64,000 nt of DNA from Candidatus Jingweiarchaeum tengchongense (GCA_025920705.1 JAPDLJ010000003.1:1-64000); one strand, 5' to 3'. Counted from the first letter of the stretch, positions 39,801 through 41,891 are shown. Translations and numbers: made by a program. The notes: a model not told the origin generated them from the letters alone.

Positions 39801-41891
39801 TCTGACCGTAAGGATATTCGTATTTTCTCTGAATGCACCAGGATAAACAGATGAGGTTAACTTGAGCTTATATGTACCTGTTGCTGCGTCATTTGTGATG
39901 TTTAAAAGTCTTGTCTCGAAATAACACGCATCAGCTACACCATTTGTACAAGTTAAAGCAGCGTTACTTAATTCATTAGATACTGAATGATCATTTGTAT
40001 CCCCGCCCCAGTATGTCCAGCCAGCGTACGGTAAATTATTATATGTTGATGCACCTCCTGGAAGAAGTTGCAGTCTGAGAATCTGTGCTGACGATGCTGA
40101 GTCATAGGCAGCATCAACGACCTGTACGCTTACATTATAGTATTCTCCTCTACAAACAGTTAATGTATCCGTTATATTACTTGTGTCTCTCCATCTCCAA
40201 GTCCATTTTACATAATAATAGAAAATTGTATCAACTGCGATACTCCATGGTCTCACTTCTTCAAAGCTCTTAGCTTCTGAATCTTGTATATAATCAATGT
40301 GTAATGGTCCAACTAAATAGAGCATCGGTGAGATTTGCGGCGTTTTATAAGTATATTCCAGAATTACATTATCAGATGGATTTTCATATTCCCATAAAAT
40401 GAATTTTCCGCTTTCATTCTGTATTACGATTCCATTGGTTTGTGTTATTATGAAGTCATCCGGTATCGGTTCAATTATTTTAACACTTGAAGCGTTGAGA
40501 TATGGTTTAATGTATATTTTCATTTTTGTTGGTGGCTCTGGATATATCACTGTCTCAGATTCCCGAAGTATATCGAACTCAACACTTTCACGAACCTCAA
40601 AGATTGTTTCATAATCAGCATCGACGTCTTCCCAAATAGCTCTTGCATAAATTTTGTAAATACCGATTTCTTCTGGATAATAAGTCAAGTTATAAGTTCC
40701 ATCACCATTACTAATTATCCCATCATTTGTTGAGAATTCTTCTATTTTACCAGAAGGTGTTATTATTTTTAATGAAATGGAAGCATCAGGTACTCGATGA
40801 CCATATTTATTTAGTACGCCAACTATTATCTTAGTTTCTTCACCTACTAAATAAATCGATTTTGGTGTGTTTATATTTACCAAGCCAACGGAAAACTCAC
40901 TCTCACTTAAAATTTTATCAAGAAGCATTAGTCTCAATTTGTATAAACCTGGTTTGAAATTTCTACTTGTATCTATCAAGAATTCTTTTCTTAATTCATT
41001 AAATCGAATCTGTGTTTCATTTCCTTCTGGATCAATTAGAATTACTCTTAATTTTCCGAGCCATTTTGTTATGTTTTCATTTGTTAATATTTCAAAATTT
41101 ATCTTTTCACCAATTTTAAAGGATTTTTTTGGCAGTTTAATTTCTATACGTTGTTCACCCACTTGTACCTGTTCCTGTTCTAAGATGCTCTGATTTTTGC
41201 TTATTTCTGTTGTTGTATCTTGCCCAGTTGCTAACCCATTCTGCGTTTCACTTAAAGAAATAAAATTTATATGTTCAATCGTAGAGAAGTTTTCGGTACT
41301 TGCAACAAATGTGTATTCACCACTTTCATTCCAATTGGCAGTTATTGTGAAATTGAAAGTATTTTCTGATAGATCCAGTTCTCTTTCAAACACACTCAAA
41401 TTACTCGGAGAAATGATCTTTATTTTTATGATTGTTCCATTCGTTTCATTGACAATACCAAAAATAGTGAGATTTTCACCATAACTTAGATTAAGTTTAT
41501 CTAAGATCACGATTTCCTGCCCACTTGATGGATTCAAGGCTTCACTAATATTAAGGATGCTGAATCCTGTAATACTTCCATTAAGAACGATTAAAGATTC
41601 ACTGAGCACAATTGCGCCAAAAATTAAAATCAATAAAAATTTTATTTGAGATCTCACCTGGGATTTTGCACTGAGCTTATTACTTTTGTAATTCATCTGT
41701 TCTTTCAAAAACCAAAGATGCCTGCCACTCGTGCTGATTCTATCAATCTTATCTTCTATCTGCATCTCTAGAAGTATTTCATGTACTCTATGCCAAGATA
41801 TATTTAATTCCTCAGCAATTTCACCAGTACTTCTAGGGCTACTTCTTTTGAGAAGTTCCAGTATTTTTTCCTTGATTTCTTTATGATTCAT
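5724..41891 (-). CDS. Giant 12,055-residue membrane protein: winged HTH, TM, Ig-like repeat ectodomain, TM, HerA/FtsK-type ATPase
   Basis: One uninterrupted frame of 36,168 bp. Residues 1-65 are a winged HTH (GEIAEELNISWHRVHEIL). Residues about 84-103 are a TM helix after a basic segment. Then come about 11,550 residues of beta-sandwich modules dense in N-x-S/T sequons and paired cysteines, including about 23 related units of about 330 residues. A Cys-rich TSP1-like module with Gly/Pro linkers (about 11,316-11,435) follows, then Ig-like domains, TM2 (about 11,658-11,682) with basic flank GRRLYVIWLERRRARAK, and a HerA/FtsK-superfamily ATPase with Walker A GGTGAGKT (11,744-11,751), Walker B LLLIYDEVH (D11873, E11874) and a sensor-like MISQ. 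A helical hairpin ends it. Both termini should be cytoplasmic. Function is unknown: a contact organelle coupled to a DNA or protein pump is one possibility. A misassembly within repeats cannot be excluded, but the frame is never broken. Confidence 0.9.
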   Translation of the reverse strand: MNHKEIKEKILELLKRSSPRSTGEIAEELNISWHRVHEILLEMQIEDKIDRISTSGRHLWFLKEQMNYKSNKLSAKSQVRSQIKFLLILIFGAIVLSESLIVLNGSITGFSILNISEALNPSSGQEIVILDKLNLSYGENLTIFGIVNETNGTIIKIKIISPSNLSVFERELDLSENTFNFTITANWNESGEYTFVASTENFSTIEHINFISLSETQNGLATGQDTTTEISKNQSILEQEQVQVGEQRIEIKLPKKSFKIGEKINFEILTNENITKWLGKLRVILIDPEGNETQIRFNELRKEFLIDTSRNFKPGLYKLRLMLLDKILSESEFSVGLVNINTPKSIYLVGEETKIIVGVLNKYGHRVPDASISLKIITPSGKIEEFSTNDGIISNGDGTYNLTYYPEEIGIYKIYARAIWEDVDADYETIFEVRESVEFDILRESETVIYPEPPTKMKIYIKPYLNASSVKIIEPIPDDFIITQTNGIVIQNESGKFILWEYENPSDNVILEYTYKTPQISPMLYLVGPLHIDYIQDSEAKSFEEVRPWSIAVDTIFYYYVKWTWRWRDTSNITDTLTVCRGEYYNVSVQVVDAAYDSASSAQILRLQLLPGGASTYNNLPYAGWTYWGGDTNDHSVSNELSNAALTCTNGVADACYFETRLLNITNDAATGTYKLKLTSSVYPGAFRENTNILTVRVINCTNANLVRDIKIYSPTGEDQKIIRGHIAFIAVPLANYNTTASVSGNVTVSLWDGDTQLDWFFWDNTTKPFSIGATSTIPYWNESILTWRFEVPEDIPQKTYTLKVEINQTNRPTLTYTKTFDIYQSEEGNLAPLIIFTTYPNRGTGDSGSRNYQRLSVCNFGDYNLTVNITVYPSGQSPSTAPTIIEGPSANTITASLVQWLNREIPTSSCFNATIQWVGPEEASADGQFVTEVVWVDPVTQSSQTITKTDTFISANAATGHSGSPDPFLNITEIGESSSATIQYAIRTGSATAGYVYVIDLWIPPGFNISRDSFSGGYTPDPGYPVGSMYEGWWIRWSRLGAFTNGYITTSTTIGGLVTISNIQTTIGSILQFAPGGKPWYQNLLGEAARNKGEWWTKNKRTITLLGPWIKTIRNYYDASSSQWLIGFPSSFGCGTFNVSFQVFNKGNQPGSNFNFTENKENLTVTHPQDLIFQNTWSSEGSPATINDSVKITWDNNINFQSPYGKPYSKYYNYTLNVTYQTNGTFRFQAIPLNGTLIYYNKPYIFSASCGASLNVSKPTTIPSTIYAGDVFNISSTIYNAGPGNASNVIVEINYTGKFEVRNSTNEISNLTYLGTIGPLQSRNAHTDYTYIVNTSGTTPGTYTFCIKANATENSTIVFNCKDVQVLAPPASIEMENATIVSNETGSSSGAWGFNFTFNITVRVSNSENNVSVCAWFSKTGSEPWKQVGNCQIYQAPGSGTGQWTNFTFEFDPDCEDIGSTVFAKFNATNDAGTTNSTTKTFTITKDKTIFEDVIGNNTETRRGKTTTLLALRVRDANGTLITNLPITFYVTLDGSIYDVGTSNTTNSSAYANYYFQAKCSPKYQVGNQKWKAVISGQACYEDNSTENYYNLSILVTGDINLDFQKPDGSTNYTQEQKIPFLGATTDDCGDPLSTNVKFYANHSTAGYECSPVSQVGANAYTCDWNTNVTTPKGWYNTTMYAEANYYYSNVSYRLISPGLFYLFPIYKLENPSVIPSSQGWGYKNWNFSIISSSGDTDSYEVKLLLAKGSPTGFTECSDCVNQTPLNCSYPDCINQTKYWYKNFTSQDVGTWFYMFSLATESTSGYDSFVIKKDNTSIEYVSGNNSYANLTQAATFKVRVKDLIADTYNLTPATTVYFNVSYDGIYNYLVNSTTTDTNGIATVTFTPNCNFNPGAQKWFAWISEDSAYYSNISENFTITIDVTGCEPQPTIVEALSPIEVFQYNNFTINATISSLVSTSNDVYVTLNAPSEWQVDNRTKYIGSIGVGELKKVKWTINATTYGNFSISIYVNNSLGNDDTEYVNPIVWGYKYLGCPNARLTLKGIDVTSKVCSLDGVIGNDFDNESAEAKVDPGESILLEWDCGAIEPRVADIKIFWEALNGTANAVIIGYGKKEWFTVASTQIVTENITMKPLGPLGPDVGLFNNGSCGLQLRNYGPEPLMIDYVNASIYMIERVVVTDVTYLRSDDTVNMVISIKNPFNEWYNDTLLSINITNWDGNVSYYENSTYLNLTPNSLINYTFLVNTLNMPHEMLVVNTTLNFSDGNSTTRFERFYNIPEQVYLTLNPRMCPGTSETLNVELEGIHADENTIINVSVSVPPGWDVSPGYLEYVIFTPEDIKFEFNITSPNNAENATINVSISYLQEFLEFNITKLYQLNVSNANHSVIEVIRETPTRVYPNGVFESALVLHNKGCAPINGNVILKEEIKPGWTPANPNLLGGLNFNSSVDLENNLVIWQIAGFDVNEYGVATYQVKAPTTIGATGNMKWNLNYENVDWDEPHEFHHLQTANYTNESHIEFDLALWQLPDFPWNEPRSLQPNYTYNASLIVRNIGDTQANNWTIYLPIPGICDVTQVWNGSWNSSTRTIEWNLSNLNVRNTTYLNFTINCSSEGGIVLNPYAIKDTRGTINYTDYPNYVCSGASCDKTIYHTLQSPNKNYQRIINGGINFTFNATGENLTISELSIKTETDDNVESLFFERNFFGSIYFEYETIYNLTEDQSWRFRQLQHPLYLHSYATGTYGANTTSNITKIYYTWLYGLLFNETQHLFMKVKEYSYAPLLENATLYVNGNPSLTTGGWGEQFNFSVMVKDRFGRNVTVYAWHKKGVEDYNLIGSWECVNCASWTQANFSYDYSHLNISDNWYFKFNATNVDGSTEIGGYNFKVEKDDIDVINITPSWNENINRSTPYNFTLEIYDRDNQTPATLLEFGKGFIQISQFGSNTTYKTYYPQSPVVNESGYMTQTMTLSDWCPTANNFYLGQNYWKGGAIDSSYYNNNLTEPSPYNALLFWLMGDLSNSTIQSFNQNFTRGQTIAFSGSVIDDCSVTQTDPSKFGLEFRMMQNGNVYGTCITTTGFSCQIETNSSFPYGWYNVTMIAFGKGENGNKYWNGTKNILNAFFLASNISLTNPQVQPHPEGSWEIKPFNFSLIVTSEDNQNVTIMLWLKNTTYNWFLENSTSCVNCNNFDYSYQKNFSCDNIDNWYFKFNASSVTGFSATTSETAFNVTKSAISINYVSGNNSQVNRSDSSENNKVNLTVQIWDLVTNNYTNVIDLSNVHFRVKANGYWLENENEEYKNETHYYREFNPNCSYTPGKKYWNVTVSGASCYKDNQTENFYIEIYGNLLNQIVLPDGSANYTKGENITFRGRVLDDCNQPVTGLESRIEFKIQSGSNVYYCKGVGNVTYDGNGYYNCTWNSSEAISGGWFNVTMNSWNDYYNNGTDLKTNAFFLRTPVVLSAAQVNPNPGGWGETFNFSVTVTHYANVNVCLLEKMTATSNYQITECKYIQNPSNTLVNFTRNYSCSDYQDAALKYYKFNASEPGEPDTYAETTESSHLLEKDDIDIIYIAGNNSQVNRSGTPTKFILFVNDTDAGIPAYNPSYGAAKIWFKVHNGTTYIIPGWNTTNSSGYVEYNFAPNCSYEAGNRNWYAYSSADSCYKDKNSDTFNVVIKGFLTPNVTFPNGQTYQREQYLTINITGDVYDECNLHYFAGANVNFTIKSVAFPGTNYFCDEINDLGNGTYNCTWNATDAVQGWYNVEMNASNINFYNNGSSTKNNAFNIVQVWQPPVLKNETVLPEQDWGWGENFTFKVNVSDANGENVNVSLWISPDNLTWQYVSSQICYDCGTEQELVFYYKGFTCDYIPTAYFKFNASDAHNTTDRAGIDFTLDKDDVVIEYVLGNNSQVNRSESTLLGVRINDTDNKSYVFSGVNVSFWVTFDQSNFDNGGINTTNSDGYVNYGFIPNCSYSVGQQYWKAGTVNNSCYKNVNSTQNYTLTIKGWLNNILIEPNGNTEPGGDNVYQQYSNVTFEANVTDECGIKISNGNVSFNVSRIGYETFACYANNYTDGYYNCTWNSTDLAGGLYDVKMFSYTENYNSNLTTYTNAMFIEVPPNLFGLNVSPSSVPWGVNINFYCNVSDRDDVVNVSLWVKKISDTSFTLKDSQNVTNPINTRVTFTESFSSSQIGEYEWKINVTDKYGQTNESFGGYFNITKRNVYFEYIAGNNTNVSRIGSNVTLLSVKVIDAVEPGRGISGPTGKLYVTTDQSNYILDSTTSAVSNYLNFSFNPSCSYAVNLQYWKIGFESDYYFANNSSAYFVNILSVLNSNITQPNGEVIAVGESLIVNANVSDDCGSVSGATIKQFNVMQDGSSYHTCNANDLGNGNYTCTFDTTGDPLGWYNVSFNVSKNFYNGTFVEKINAFQLRARSQLSGAGAHPSSEGWGYNFTLNVSVQDSDPDDVVNVSLWKAYNQNGPWIYLESKNCTNCLSENTLNFYPVFTCNDLQSGPIVYFKFNSSDNYNLTKTSSIFNITFQKDNVSFIVEQGSGITINREGINYGTFIVLINDTDKGIPVPQGLNGYFNFSYNTTPVWDSDHTNTTDENGRISYYGFDPNCSYSTGMQYWKLTINGGDCYETKEMTSWESYYLYGQLKNNLEKPDSLVYNVSDQIPIRFNVSTDCSDEGLINDVSSITIKLIHNQTGNEYSCTNINNEGNGWYNCTWNSTNKPEGNYSVRIETSRNYYNNNITIYWNRFWLENINPYYSNLIVTPSEGGFGDVYRYNVTIDDPENDTVVCKLYVNTTGEWIYKGSSTVTNGKGNCSITVNDFTCNDYLLQAENSFIFELNDSTNVINTTIASGPILHKDIVNVTYIAGNNTNVNRYGASQQLKLRIYDLNRSQPAINPNGTIWITNDSQNYNFAYVINGDSNGYLTLDFDPNCSYSVGKQYWKGGVTNDACYVEVNSTENYTVNVIGSLFNTVIQPDGEKFLRGDNVTIRANVTDDCNVIIDPVTVNFTTKSLKTNELFICEPVLSEGDGHYNCTFNTSSMPPKAYNLTMKTNKTNYNENITTLTYTTYGSNSFWIETKPELYYPNVTPQIGGWGETFILSVNVSDPDEDTDVVYFYKKQLTDANGNPVSDDWHLIGTSSGSSSTNRTATRTTTFNYQQQGNWSIMFFVNESVYESDVDLGNDTKILNITVEKNDVSIEYIAGNETTFNRVSENTTFILRVIDLDLGQSASGAKTSFWVTTNASDPNSWGPRIPGSDSNSTGHFYLYFPVGVNKCVYNVGKQKWKGGVYNDQKWKDANSSIFNVTITSEFTPKINQPIGPKNNPAFERGVDNIPLSGNLSDDANCGLVPGATVYFSVPSENAFYLATDTGYGNYTATILGGDTWNWNWGWHNLTMNGSKSYYADENSTYENAFYINHRPEFVEGSWSITPGSGEWGTTFTFEIKVKNFDGDNVTVYLWIRKSGGEWQLANQTTYYGPTPSEGATIKLNWTSNCDNVGQNEYKFNASDSWNFTTETPAPYDIFTIDKRTATIEYIAGDNVNVTREGTFLVPLIIKVTYNGEPIENVNGSFYLMNRTGWYRYNTTKTNSTGHLTYDFNPGCDFSAGSKAWNAGVENDNCYYDVFLSANKTVNIYGQLKNNLDQPANGTIYPTGTIINFTFNLSTDCIGDGLLSGATRSIELRSPSGVWESCTPVYDEGNGWYNCTWNSIYKEPGWWDVRINTSGINYYNTNSSIFEDRFYLQNQPMTYDNMNVTPQQAGWGRTYNYTVYIDDPDLDDVNCTLYISKDGNQTWLNKGSMIVNGVGTCSILVSDFSCDDMDSNTSYKFELNDGYHSLNTSIQTGPNITKDSVYIQHVFGHLQNVNRTYGSLQLKVNITDLDKNALLAQAVTVKFNITTDGLSYKLEGSNTSVNGIATYNFTPACDYNVGNQNWFTYIEGETCYFNNQSQIYNLTVIGSLNNTLIAPNGQEFLKGDNVTLEANVTNDCNLPMNATVNLSVISNWYGSEFFCSPIYNNSNGYYNCTFNTSSMPARWYNTKVNTSKQFYNTNVSIFNNSFFIKTQLTLQSPMVNTSAEDGDTSNVGGFSEKFNFTIRVTDEDGDLVTVRVWIRKWNESAGNWGEWTIPNPSVPYVTCSDCNNTLLSITKDDFQPSDIGTYQFMWNATDTHSYIANTTPLNFTVEKDDVEIQHVLGNNEWIWRNGTDVKYLTTRVYDIDSGTYLGTGVSGRIWMTHDGVNYDDGYELSTQPGGYFNYTFEPGCDYGIGVQYWKTGTLGNMYYKDTNSSTFNITIKSYLQENITRPQGENYKRGQSIYIETFVYDECDNGVPNANTTKIYLVTSGASYLITTGITDHNNGTYSYNWDSNGRSLGTYNLTFEVQKDNYVLVNNTKINAFILGEPPELRNPSVNKIIGGWGENWTFSIEARDIEADSFNITLWKRLTPSSEWVAIETKQISSKTDWTPATYFYETFNCSDITPQGEYTQYKFTAVDSHGFTNETIPSNPNITIEKDDIDINLLNGYGIVINREGDESGLLMVEVKDFDRNVGISAGISGRFYLTTDGVNYNIYYLNYTTSDSKLKLEFNPNCSYTTGKQYWVAGTYNNTCYKDVNTTNDKNPEPAYYLNITGQLKNNLDVPAKDSIFNVTDQILIRFNTTSDCEDEGLIPNAQVSIELRSPSGVWESCTPVYDEGNGWYNCTWNSIGKEEGYWSIRLNSSKSTFNPNSTVYYDWFWLENLNTTSGNETVWIYNYTTGGWEDLAGRTLGWSRKFNYTIDIYDKEGDNVTCSLYISKDNQNTWLFIGSYQVNGSPGTPTQARCEVIYQGFNYSNIGTNNWFKWEIRDAEQNNYYNTTPTNAPNLTKSIVNVSYIQGNNSFVNRSDLFTGNITTLILRVFDTENNSYVQSGVSVSFWVTNDGNNYILSNLSETNESGYAIAYFNPNCSYGVGKQYWIGGVANDESYQNANTSSNFTLNIIGSLLVNLSQPNGEKYQRGSNITIKGNVSDECGIDITNAVVNFTSIHVDTGQQFYCTPILNESNGYYNCTFNTSSMPARWYNINFTSNATNYNSNTTIYNNRFFVETKPFLFAPSVMPGSGGWGETFTFKVNVTDEDLDVLTVRLYTNTSTGGAWELKASNTSVSGINITVTFVIPSPAFSSALANSWRMFKFNVSETSVDFEENVNETVPQNFFIEKDNVTITHIEGNNSVINRSDPSSTIYFVVNLTDIDRNTQVNGRTIDFYSTKNLSYPNTFTKIGDAITASGGIANYTFNLYARGDKCDFEVGPQKWKAGLAGQSDLEDKNSTTFYFNVTTISLNVDLISPRSNEKYRRGPVNYDSIVVYANVSDECRLLTGASVNIYAEQSGIVYGSCTPAIDEQNGTYKCTFNLDDTWSLGNYNITINATKQYYNASQTITYVDAFKVVSQPELSNPSYSTFSSEGTSDGGWNESWTFSVSFRDKDAGDNVNVYLWVNLTGNWELLNSTIITATGGTQQINFVGHRFLPNNIGTRYFKFNATDGYNNTNESIVSNFVIKEDEVDSLLQTSDSSVNREGSAKGILRVKVRDLDAGIDLYEGVNVSFWVTTNASDPNSFDSGFINQTNSTGIAHYYFDPNCSYSVGSQNWRAGVFNDYRFVEFGVNASSTITVIGQLKNNLTYPYYQQNFNVTNLIPINFTTLSDCSEYREDENPVINAASYTIELRSPSGVWESCTPVYDEGNGWYNCTWNSTGKEEGYWSIRLNSSKSTFNPNSTVYYDWFFLNNLAPNVSEPIVSPSLGGWSRIYNYSINITDPENDTVTCKLYVKTISSFVYKGSSTIATPGTCTVSVHDFTCADKSNASFYFVVNDTFNTINTSEIFGISQGPNITRSNVELLHVYGDSTEINRTYGNGNLILRIKDIENDSYPSGVNATIWITFDNNNFDSGTNLQSNSTGYLNYNFMPNCSYSVGVQKWKGGVRNDACYVEVNSTDYNLTLIGYLQNSINNPNGEEYLRGSNVTIMANLVDECSIPISQANVSFILNKGSTNYSCSPVNDELNGSYNCTFNTSGYAVRYWNITMNSSKAYYHTNTTTKIDAFWVETAPILEAPSVTPEIGGWGETFTFKVNVTDEDLDVLTVNFWLRRKGEDWGSSPSGVNSSVSGINQTVTFVKTFIDGTAIGEWEYKFNVTEDDNWSDETITKNFTVEKDDVVIEYVFGNNSIVNRTTGSTYLTVRVKDIDKNVYLGSGVSGKFWITTDFNNYYDVFSPVTDNSGYLNFTNFAPKCSGPKYEIGPQKWKAGIVGNEWYKDTNSSVFNINITTIPIQVNLSVPNGGSYLRGIDPILIRGNASDECGLLSGVTIEFNSEKGETIYSCSPVYDEGNGWYNCTIPGVAHSGRPLGYYNITMNASKQYYDPSYVLKRVDAYYLATRPTLSNAYATSEQGSSVGGWGENWTFSATVQDLDANDVNVYLWVNLTGNWELLNSTTCYSCNNPTQINFFGHSFSCSNIGIRSFMINASDTKNYKANITNTFTIEKDNTVSQYVYGTGSYVDREGNSNTTLILRIYDTDNEQYVGANINSTIYVTLDGSAWDHGASLITNSSGYINYYFDPNCSYFVGVQNWKGGVRNDACYKDSNSSSFSLNVIGQLKNNLTKPIFNQTFAVGEIVNITFNLLTDCEDEGALPNAQVSIELRSPSGVWESCTPVNNLTNGTYYCNWNSSFKEGGYWDVRLNSTYSSNYHDNSTTYDDWFFLVNTPPNFGNISVTPSTAGWGDIFSYGVDIDDLQNDNVTCKLYVSKDNNTWYYKGSTYLSNGVGRCVINVSDFDCSWIGQNYFKFEIDDGTPGNAFNTSVFNEPNVTRDTVTIYYITGNNGFVNRTSTNTLLLSVRIYDNSSKSYVPSGVNGTIWITKDGSEYDSGNFNQTNSSGYLNYNFDPTCAPVKYEVGTQKWKVGLMDECYIQTNTTEYNLTVIGTLFGTITQPTGGNYLRGSTVQLRGEVKDDCLVGIENANVSLNVTNENLNVFSCTPVFELGSGYYGCDWNSGGKPARWYNATMMSNKTYYNSNVTVKSNAFFIETKPVFTNQSVTPEIGGWGETFTFKVNVTDEDLDNVTVSVWIRKIGDPSFTKANETIIISPINQTVVLTYKGFSGAQQGEWEYYFYGIDTRNYDNSSDTKNFTVEKDDVRIEHLSGNNTTVWRDTNEYSLLKVQIYDDDKNETLIPSQNVKFWVTYDGINYDSGTLNITDSSGIVIYYFDPGCEYNVGTQKWKAGTVNNDYFKDKNSSEFLVHIWSHFLPFIIQPNGESYLKGIDNITIKVNLSDECGGVSGANVLIKYKQGAFEDTCTPVYYEGNGVYNCTINSANLPSYGWYNISVNVTKSYYPVNYTFKENAFFLATKPVLSNPSVLPGSGGWGETFTFKVYLTDYDQNIVNITLWRKMLTDGNWTYIDSKNASGVGTEVVFTTNFSCAEIGQNQYKFNATDVWGYTNETIVLNFTIERDNATVERTYGDGTTVQRGSTQSFRIKIKDTDRNMYVGAGVNGTIWFTRDGSQFDYNLSCTTTSDSLCTVYYTPDCNSTVGQQYWKGGAIDACYQIVNSSNGNFNVRGQLIVNISSPSNNTNVKRLDYVQFNSSVKDECNLTVDDSTVSWYNESDILLATGYNTTWQVPSMYKINKTIIKSIASRTNYLNGSSNVTLFVYGWSYVANITPANGTNFLAGTMVDVTCNVKDLHTQENISNYNVSFYKDNVFKASEMTDAFGNAIWTWDTTNESSGNYLILCNITNFTENFYYVSSQNSKNTTIIINRPLIIDQILVDNSTIYRNNSFLPYASNISVHVRDANIGDAENASVWFYNTTDLFDNCTTNAQGWCSIIYNPDDATLPGTYTIYINSTKTGMEPSTTHSTSITVRGRLNITITQPAENSSWNKASTIPLQANLKDENGNPISATVEWFDQFNNLIGTGTSTTWQPVNAIPGYQNITVKATKIYYDTGTDVRWITINGIANVVLLYPNPGQILPYPYNITLKCKVEDADSLEGIPNYTLKMWYNFTPYEINYIGTFNTSSDGTVEYNWTPPEKGNITFKCNITNDPAKFYDAGTAESSVDAWIKDEEAPIINNTLIQPTIEIEANKDQVMINASVWDNYGIAYDKVWVVIGLPNGSYENKTMNYLGSHPRRIGNYRVYYYPYLHGEHNVTIYAQDESPESNVNSTFAGYFYVWGKTNAKIEQVREVMIPNITIIDSYSFPLKINFTNLGPTPTYYTTLNIIETSGYTSFNTTSTDCGNVSVNNSCLWYVLVTVKNGTPPSTIYVYTNATWMNPDKSYNGTQNYTMLRVASNPVINIYEGLNFTIWHGNSSQKNLTIQSLGNDYLRDINIDTVGGNMSTGCPTCMITFVPSGYGFLATGENLTSLVTVSVPLGQSPGFYWTYINANASNAGSNLKALNLTVPLDKNWSVYPENVGMIKVPVNTSGTLSRINVTNIGNVKMWYNVSRVGNGTQFTGFITIVTPDYLSVEKQTTRDVEVNYSAAINAIRGIYQLQIVFEETEDKVQKFSTMWLNVTNPEPIIQNVTITPINVEKGYENVTISAIVTDNLGVSHVWTNITRPDNETEKVYLNANNSNYSIVYSPNLTGEYKLIVCANDTENVLGCTSQMEFFVIDNTSFMISPNVTHVIIPDMDVHQNKTVPINVTIKNIGHARGYYVNMSIQVPENWSSQPSSFKYGEVLKNTSVTNITNIIVPAGEGVGNYTVNITLVWLNINGSMGENKTTILFEITQYPILDVLENVVNLTIIGLTNSTTFHVNSTGNLPLHNITFTCKSGIPCNDFNITFDPDFIEALNVGEGVEVNVTITVPPNYTHGIYQALINVSALEAYEVFMLNISVPLWWEHVPVFISKNVIQGTNGTVGNVVINNLGSSRLRLNVSVNGSYISTNTTMLYLAFNESGVVRVNYSVPTVNSKTNFTQYLITSNASAYPQTRNTTINLTVHPYAVSIISPIETNPFINVMPNDTLELHVNVTYANLPITSGSELNWKIILNYENEYTTANITSIAYSWSDSYWIVRIQAPNLTLNRGYDLNVSVDYLTENITYFDKERKAIIYNDTIPPILTASSIPDKVNASETVLIIVNATDMGGIKNSMLNVTLPNGTIYTNMPMILMGVMADSYIFGYNFTGTNLVGDYNAVIRCCDYTGNCNTTTTYFDVVSPIWFNGTALNEESASKPPIYVLFQLYRAGTDSLIYEFESNATTGIYSQEITARNYDVKGNMFNASYKLFLVPIFNSVIDPVKVGYIPAKNIGTGSLRGFSINTTLNYSNVMIAFNYSNDKMNITSINNLGVYRCDDWDFGNLKCYSGWYRRWSHLDTLNEIVWSNETSIQGRAYALAEYVCGNFECELEYGESSLNCASDCPLIGGGGGGGAPPPPPPPQVCVENWVCSSWSNWSECINFQQNRTCLEWTDLNNCNTTKNKPTYQEETKACIPANFTAGAGAGGAGGVGGVGGAPTIPLEQITPAPTMLSKNSITVELKPGEFEIVSLDLTNNQPNPISVTVSVEGNIWQYIQIENPAFTLPGKSTRTIKFKYYTLPSTQIGIYDGEIIVAAGNEQRRVATTLKVIPEKEALLDVQLKILTPEIDPGEKVKFAISLYNLGLTKKVDVWLNYTIREVQTKKLIVAREETLAVENSLDVSKEERIPSEAKPGVYVIEAIAHYDTKIASSLATFKVVETPLPIKILSYLATSILTYALIALVFLLFTGRRLYVIWLERRRARAKYAFPVDFSKVPSAGPETIWLGRIADTDRNAYLEINQLMMHGIAAGGTGAGKTVSVMVIVEELLKKGIPVIVFDPTLQWTGFMNPCKDEGMLKNYARFGLKPSNATGFKTNIIRVTDPKMEIDIRKYWGSGEITVFTINELSPDDIDAFVRHTINSIFKLALPESKKLKLLLIYDEVHRLLPKYGGKGGYTALERGCREFRKWGIGLFMISQVLMDFRGAIRANIGTEIQLRTKYEGDIGRVKQKYGPQYASIIPKLEIGSGLFQNPAYNNGVPYFIQFRPLLHDTSRLSDEELKNYFKTKEEIEKVEEEINKLKKKGIDTYDMELELNLAKDKLKEGSIHMAESYIESLKTRLKKG
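7590..7945 (-). other. Cys-rich TSP1-like module with poly-Gly/poly-Pro linkers in the giant protein
   Basis: The translation shows VCGNFECELEYGESSLNCASDC, a run of seven glycines and seven prolines, a thrombospondin-1-like CVENWVCSSWSNWSEC segment with RTC, then an Ala/Gly-rich linker (GAGAGGAGGVGGVGG). The same CGxGxC...NCxxDC plus Pro/Gly linker architecture occurs in the 50,478 gene. These look like disulfide-bonded spacers between rigid extracellular parts. The Gly/Pro junction DNA at 7817-7868 is itself a near palindrome around GGTGGAGCTCCACC. Confidence 0.7.
12960..33560 (-). repeat. About 21 tandem units of roughly 0.94-1.03 kb within the giant gene
   Basis: Each unit of about 330 residues has three beta-sandwich parts. 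Part a opens with GGWGETFTFKVNVTDED and ends with a VEKDDVxIEYVxGNN..VNR box. Part b ends with PNCSYxVGxQxWKxG..NDxCY. Part c has PNGExYxRGxNVTIxANVxDEC, then CxPV and YNCTWN. Unit starts, read from the WGE box, lie near 33545, 32525, 31545, 30545, 29575, 28640, 27650, 26680, 25660, 24685, 23745, 22735, 21720, 20690, 19670, 18665, 17720, 16740, 15770, 14800 and 13850. Conserved cysteines suggest disulfides, hence an extracellular location. I counted about two dozen N-x-S/T sites in the unit starting near 30545. Confidence 0.9.
13860..28640 (-). repeat. Higher-order repeat: five blocks of three different units, period about 3 kb
   Basis: Units recur in an A-B-C order. Type A carries GQLKNNL and often RSPSGVWESC. 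Type B carries a D-x-x-N/D-D-x-V-x-C-x-LYV box. Type C carries GGWGETFTFKVNVTDEDLD. Blocks start near 28640, 25660, 22735, 19670 and 16740. DNA copies are very close: 18697-18783 equals 21754-21840 over 87 bp and the match continues with 2 mismatches to 18872, with a further copy of the second half near 24806. 17632-17697 equals 20605-20670 over 66 bp. Confidence 0.8.
33560..36110 (-). other. Non-repeat spacer region inside the giant protein
   Basis: About 850 residues between the second and third repeat units with no PNCSY, KDD or GWGE boxes. They look like a run of NEW1/CARDB-like Ig folds (for example PPGWDVSPGYLEYV and KPGWTPANPNLLGG segments) with sequons. They mark a change of architecture close to the N-proximal end of the ectodomain. 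No known binding domain is recognised. Confidence 0.55.
36110..37765 (-). repeat. Two divergent repeat units separated from the main array
   Basis: Units with the same part a/b/c order begin near 37745 (GAWGFNFTFNITV) and 36765 (QGWGYKNWNFSI). They keep the VGNQKWK and PGAQKWF boxes, but the second lacks part c. They are less similar to the rest and are probably the oldest copies. Confidence 0.75.
41583..41891 (-). other. N-terminal cytoplasmic winged HTH and first TM of the giant protein
   Basis: Residues 1-65 form a compact wHTH (helices at 3-16, 22-29 and 33-43, wing near 50-62). A basic linker and TM helix at about 84-103 (FLLILIFGAIVLSESLIVL) follow, then the GSITGF motif. A membrane-tethered HTH on the same polypeptide as an ATPase and a giant ectodomain suggests surface-to-gene signalling or DNA handling at the membrane. 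That role is inference. Confidence 0.75.
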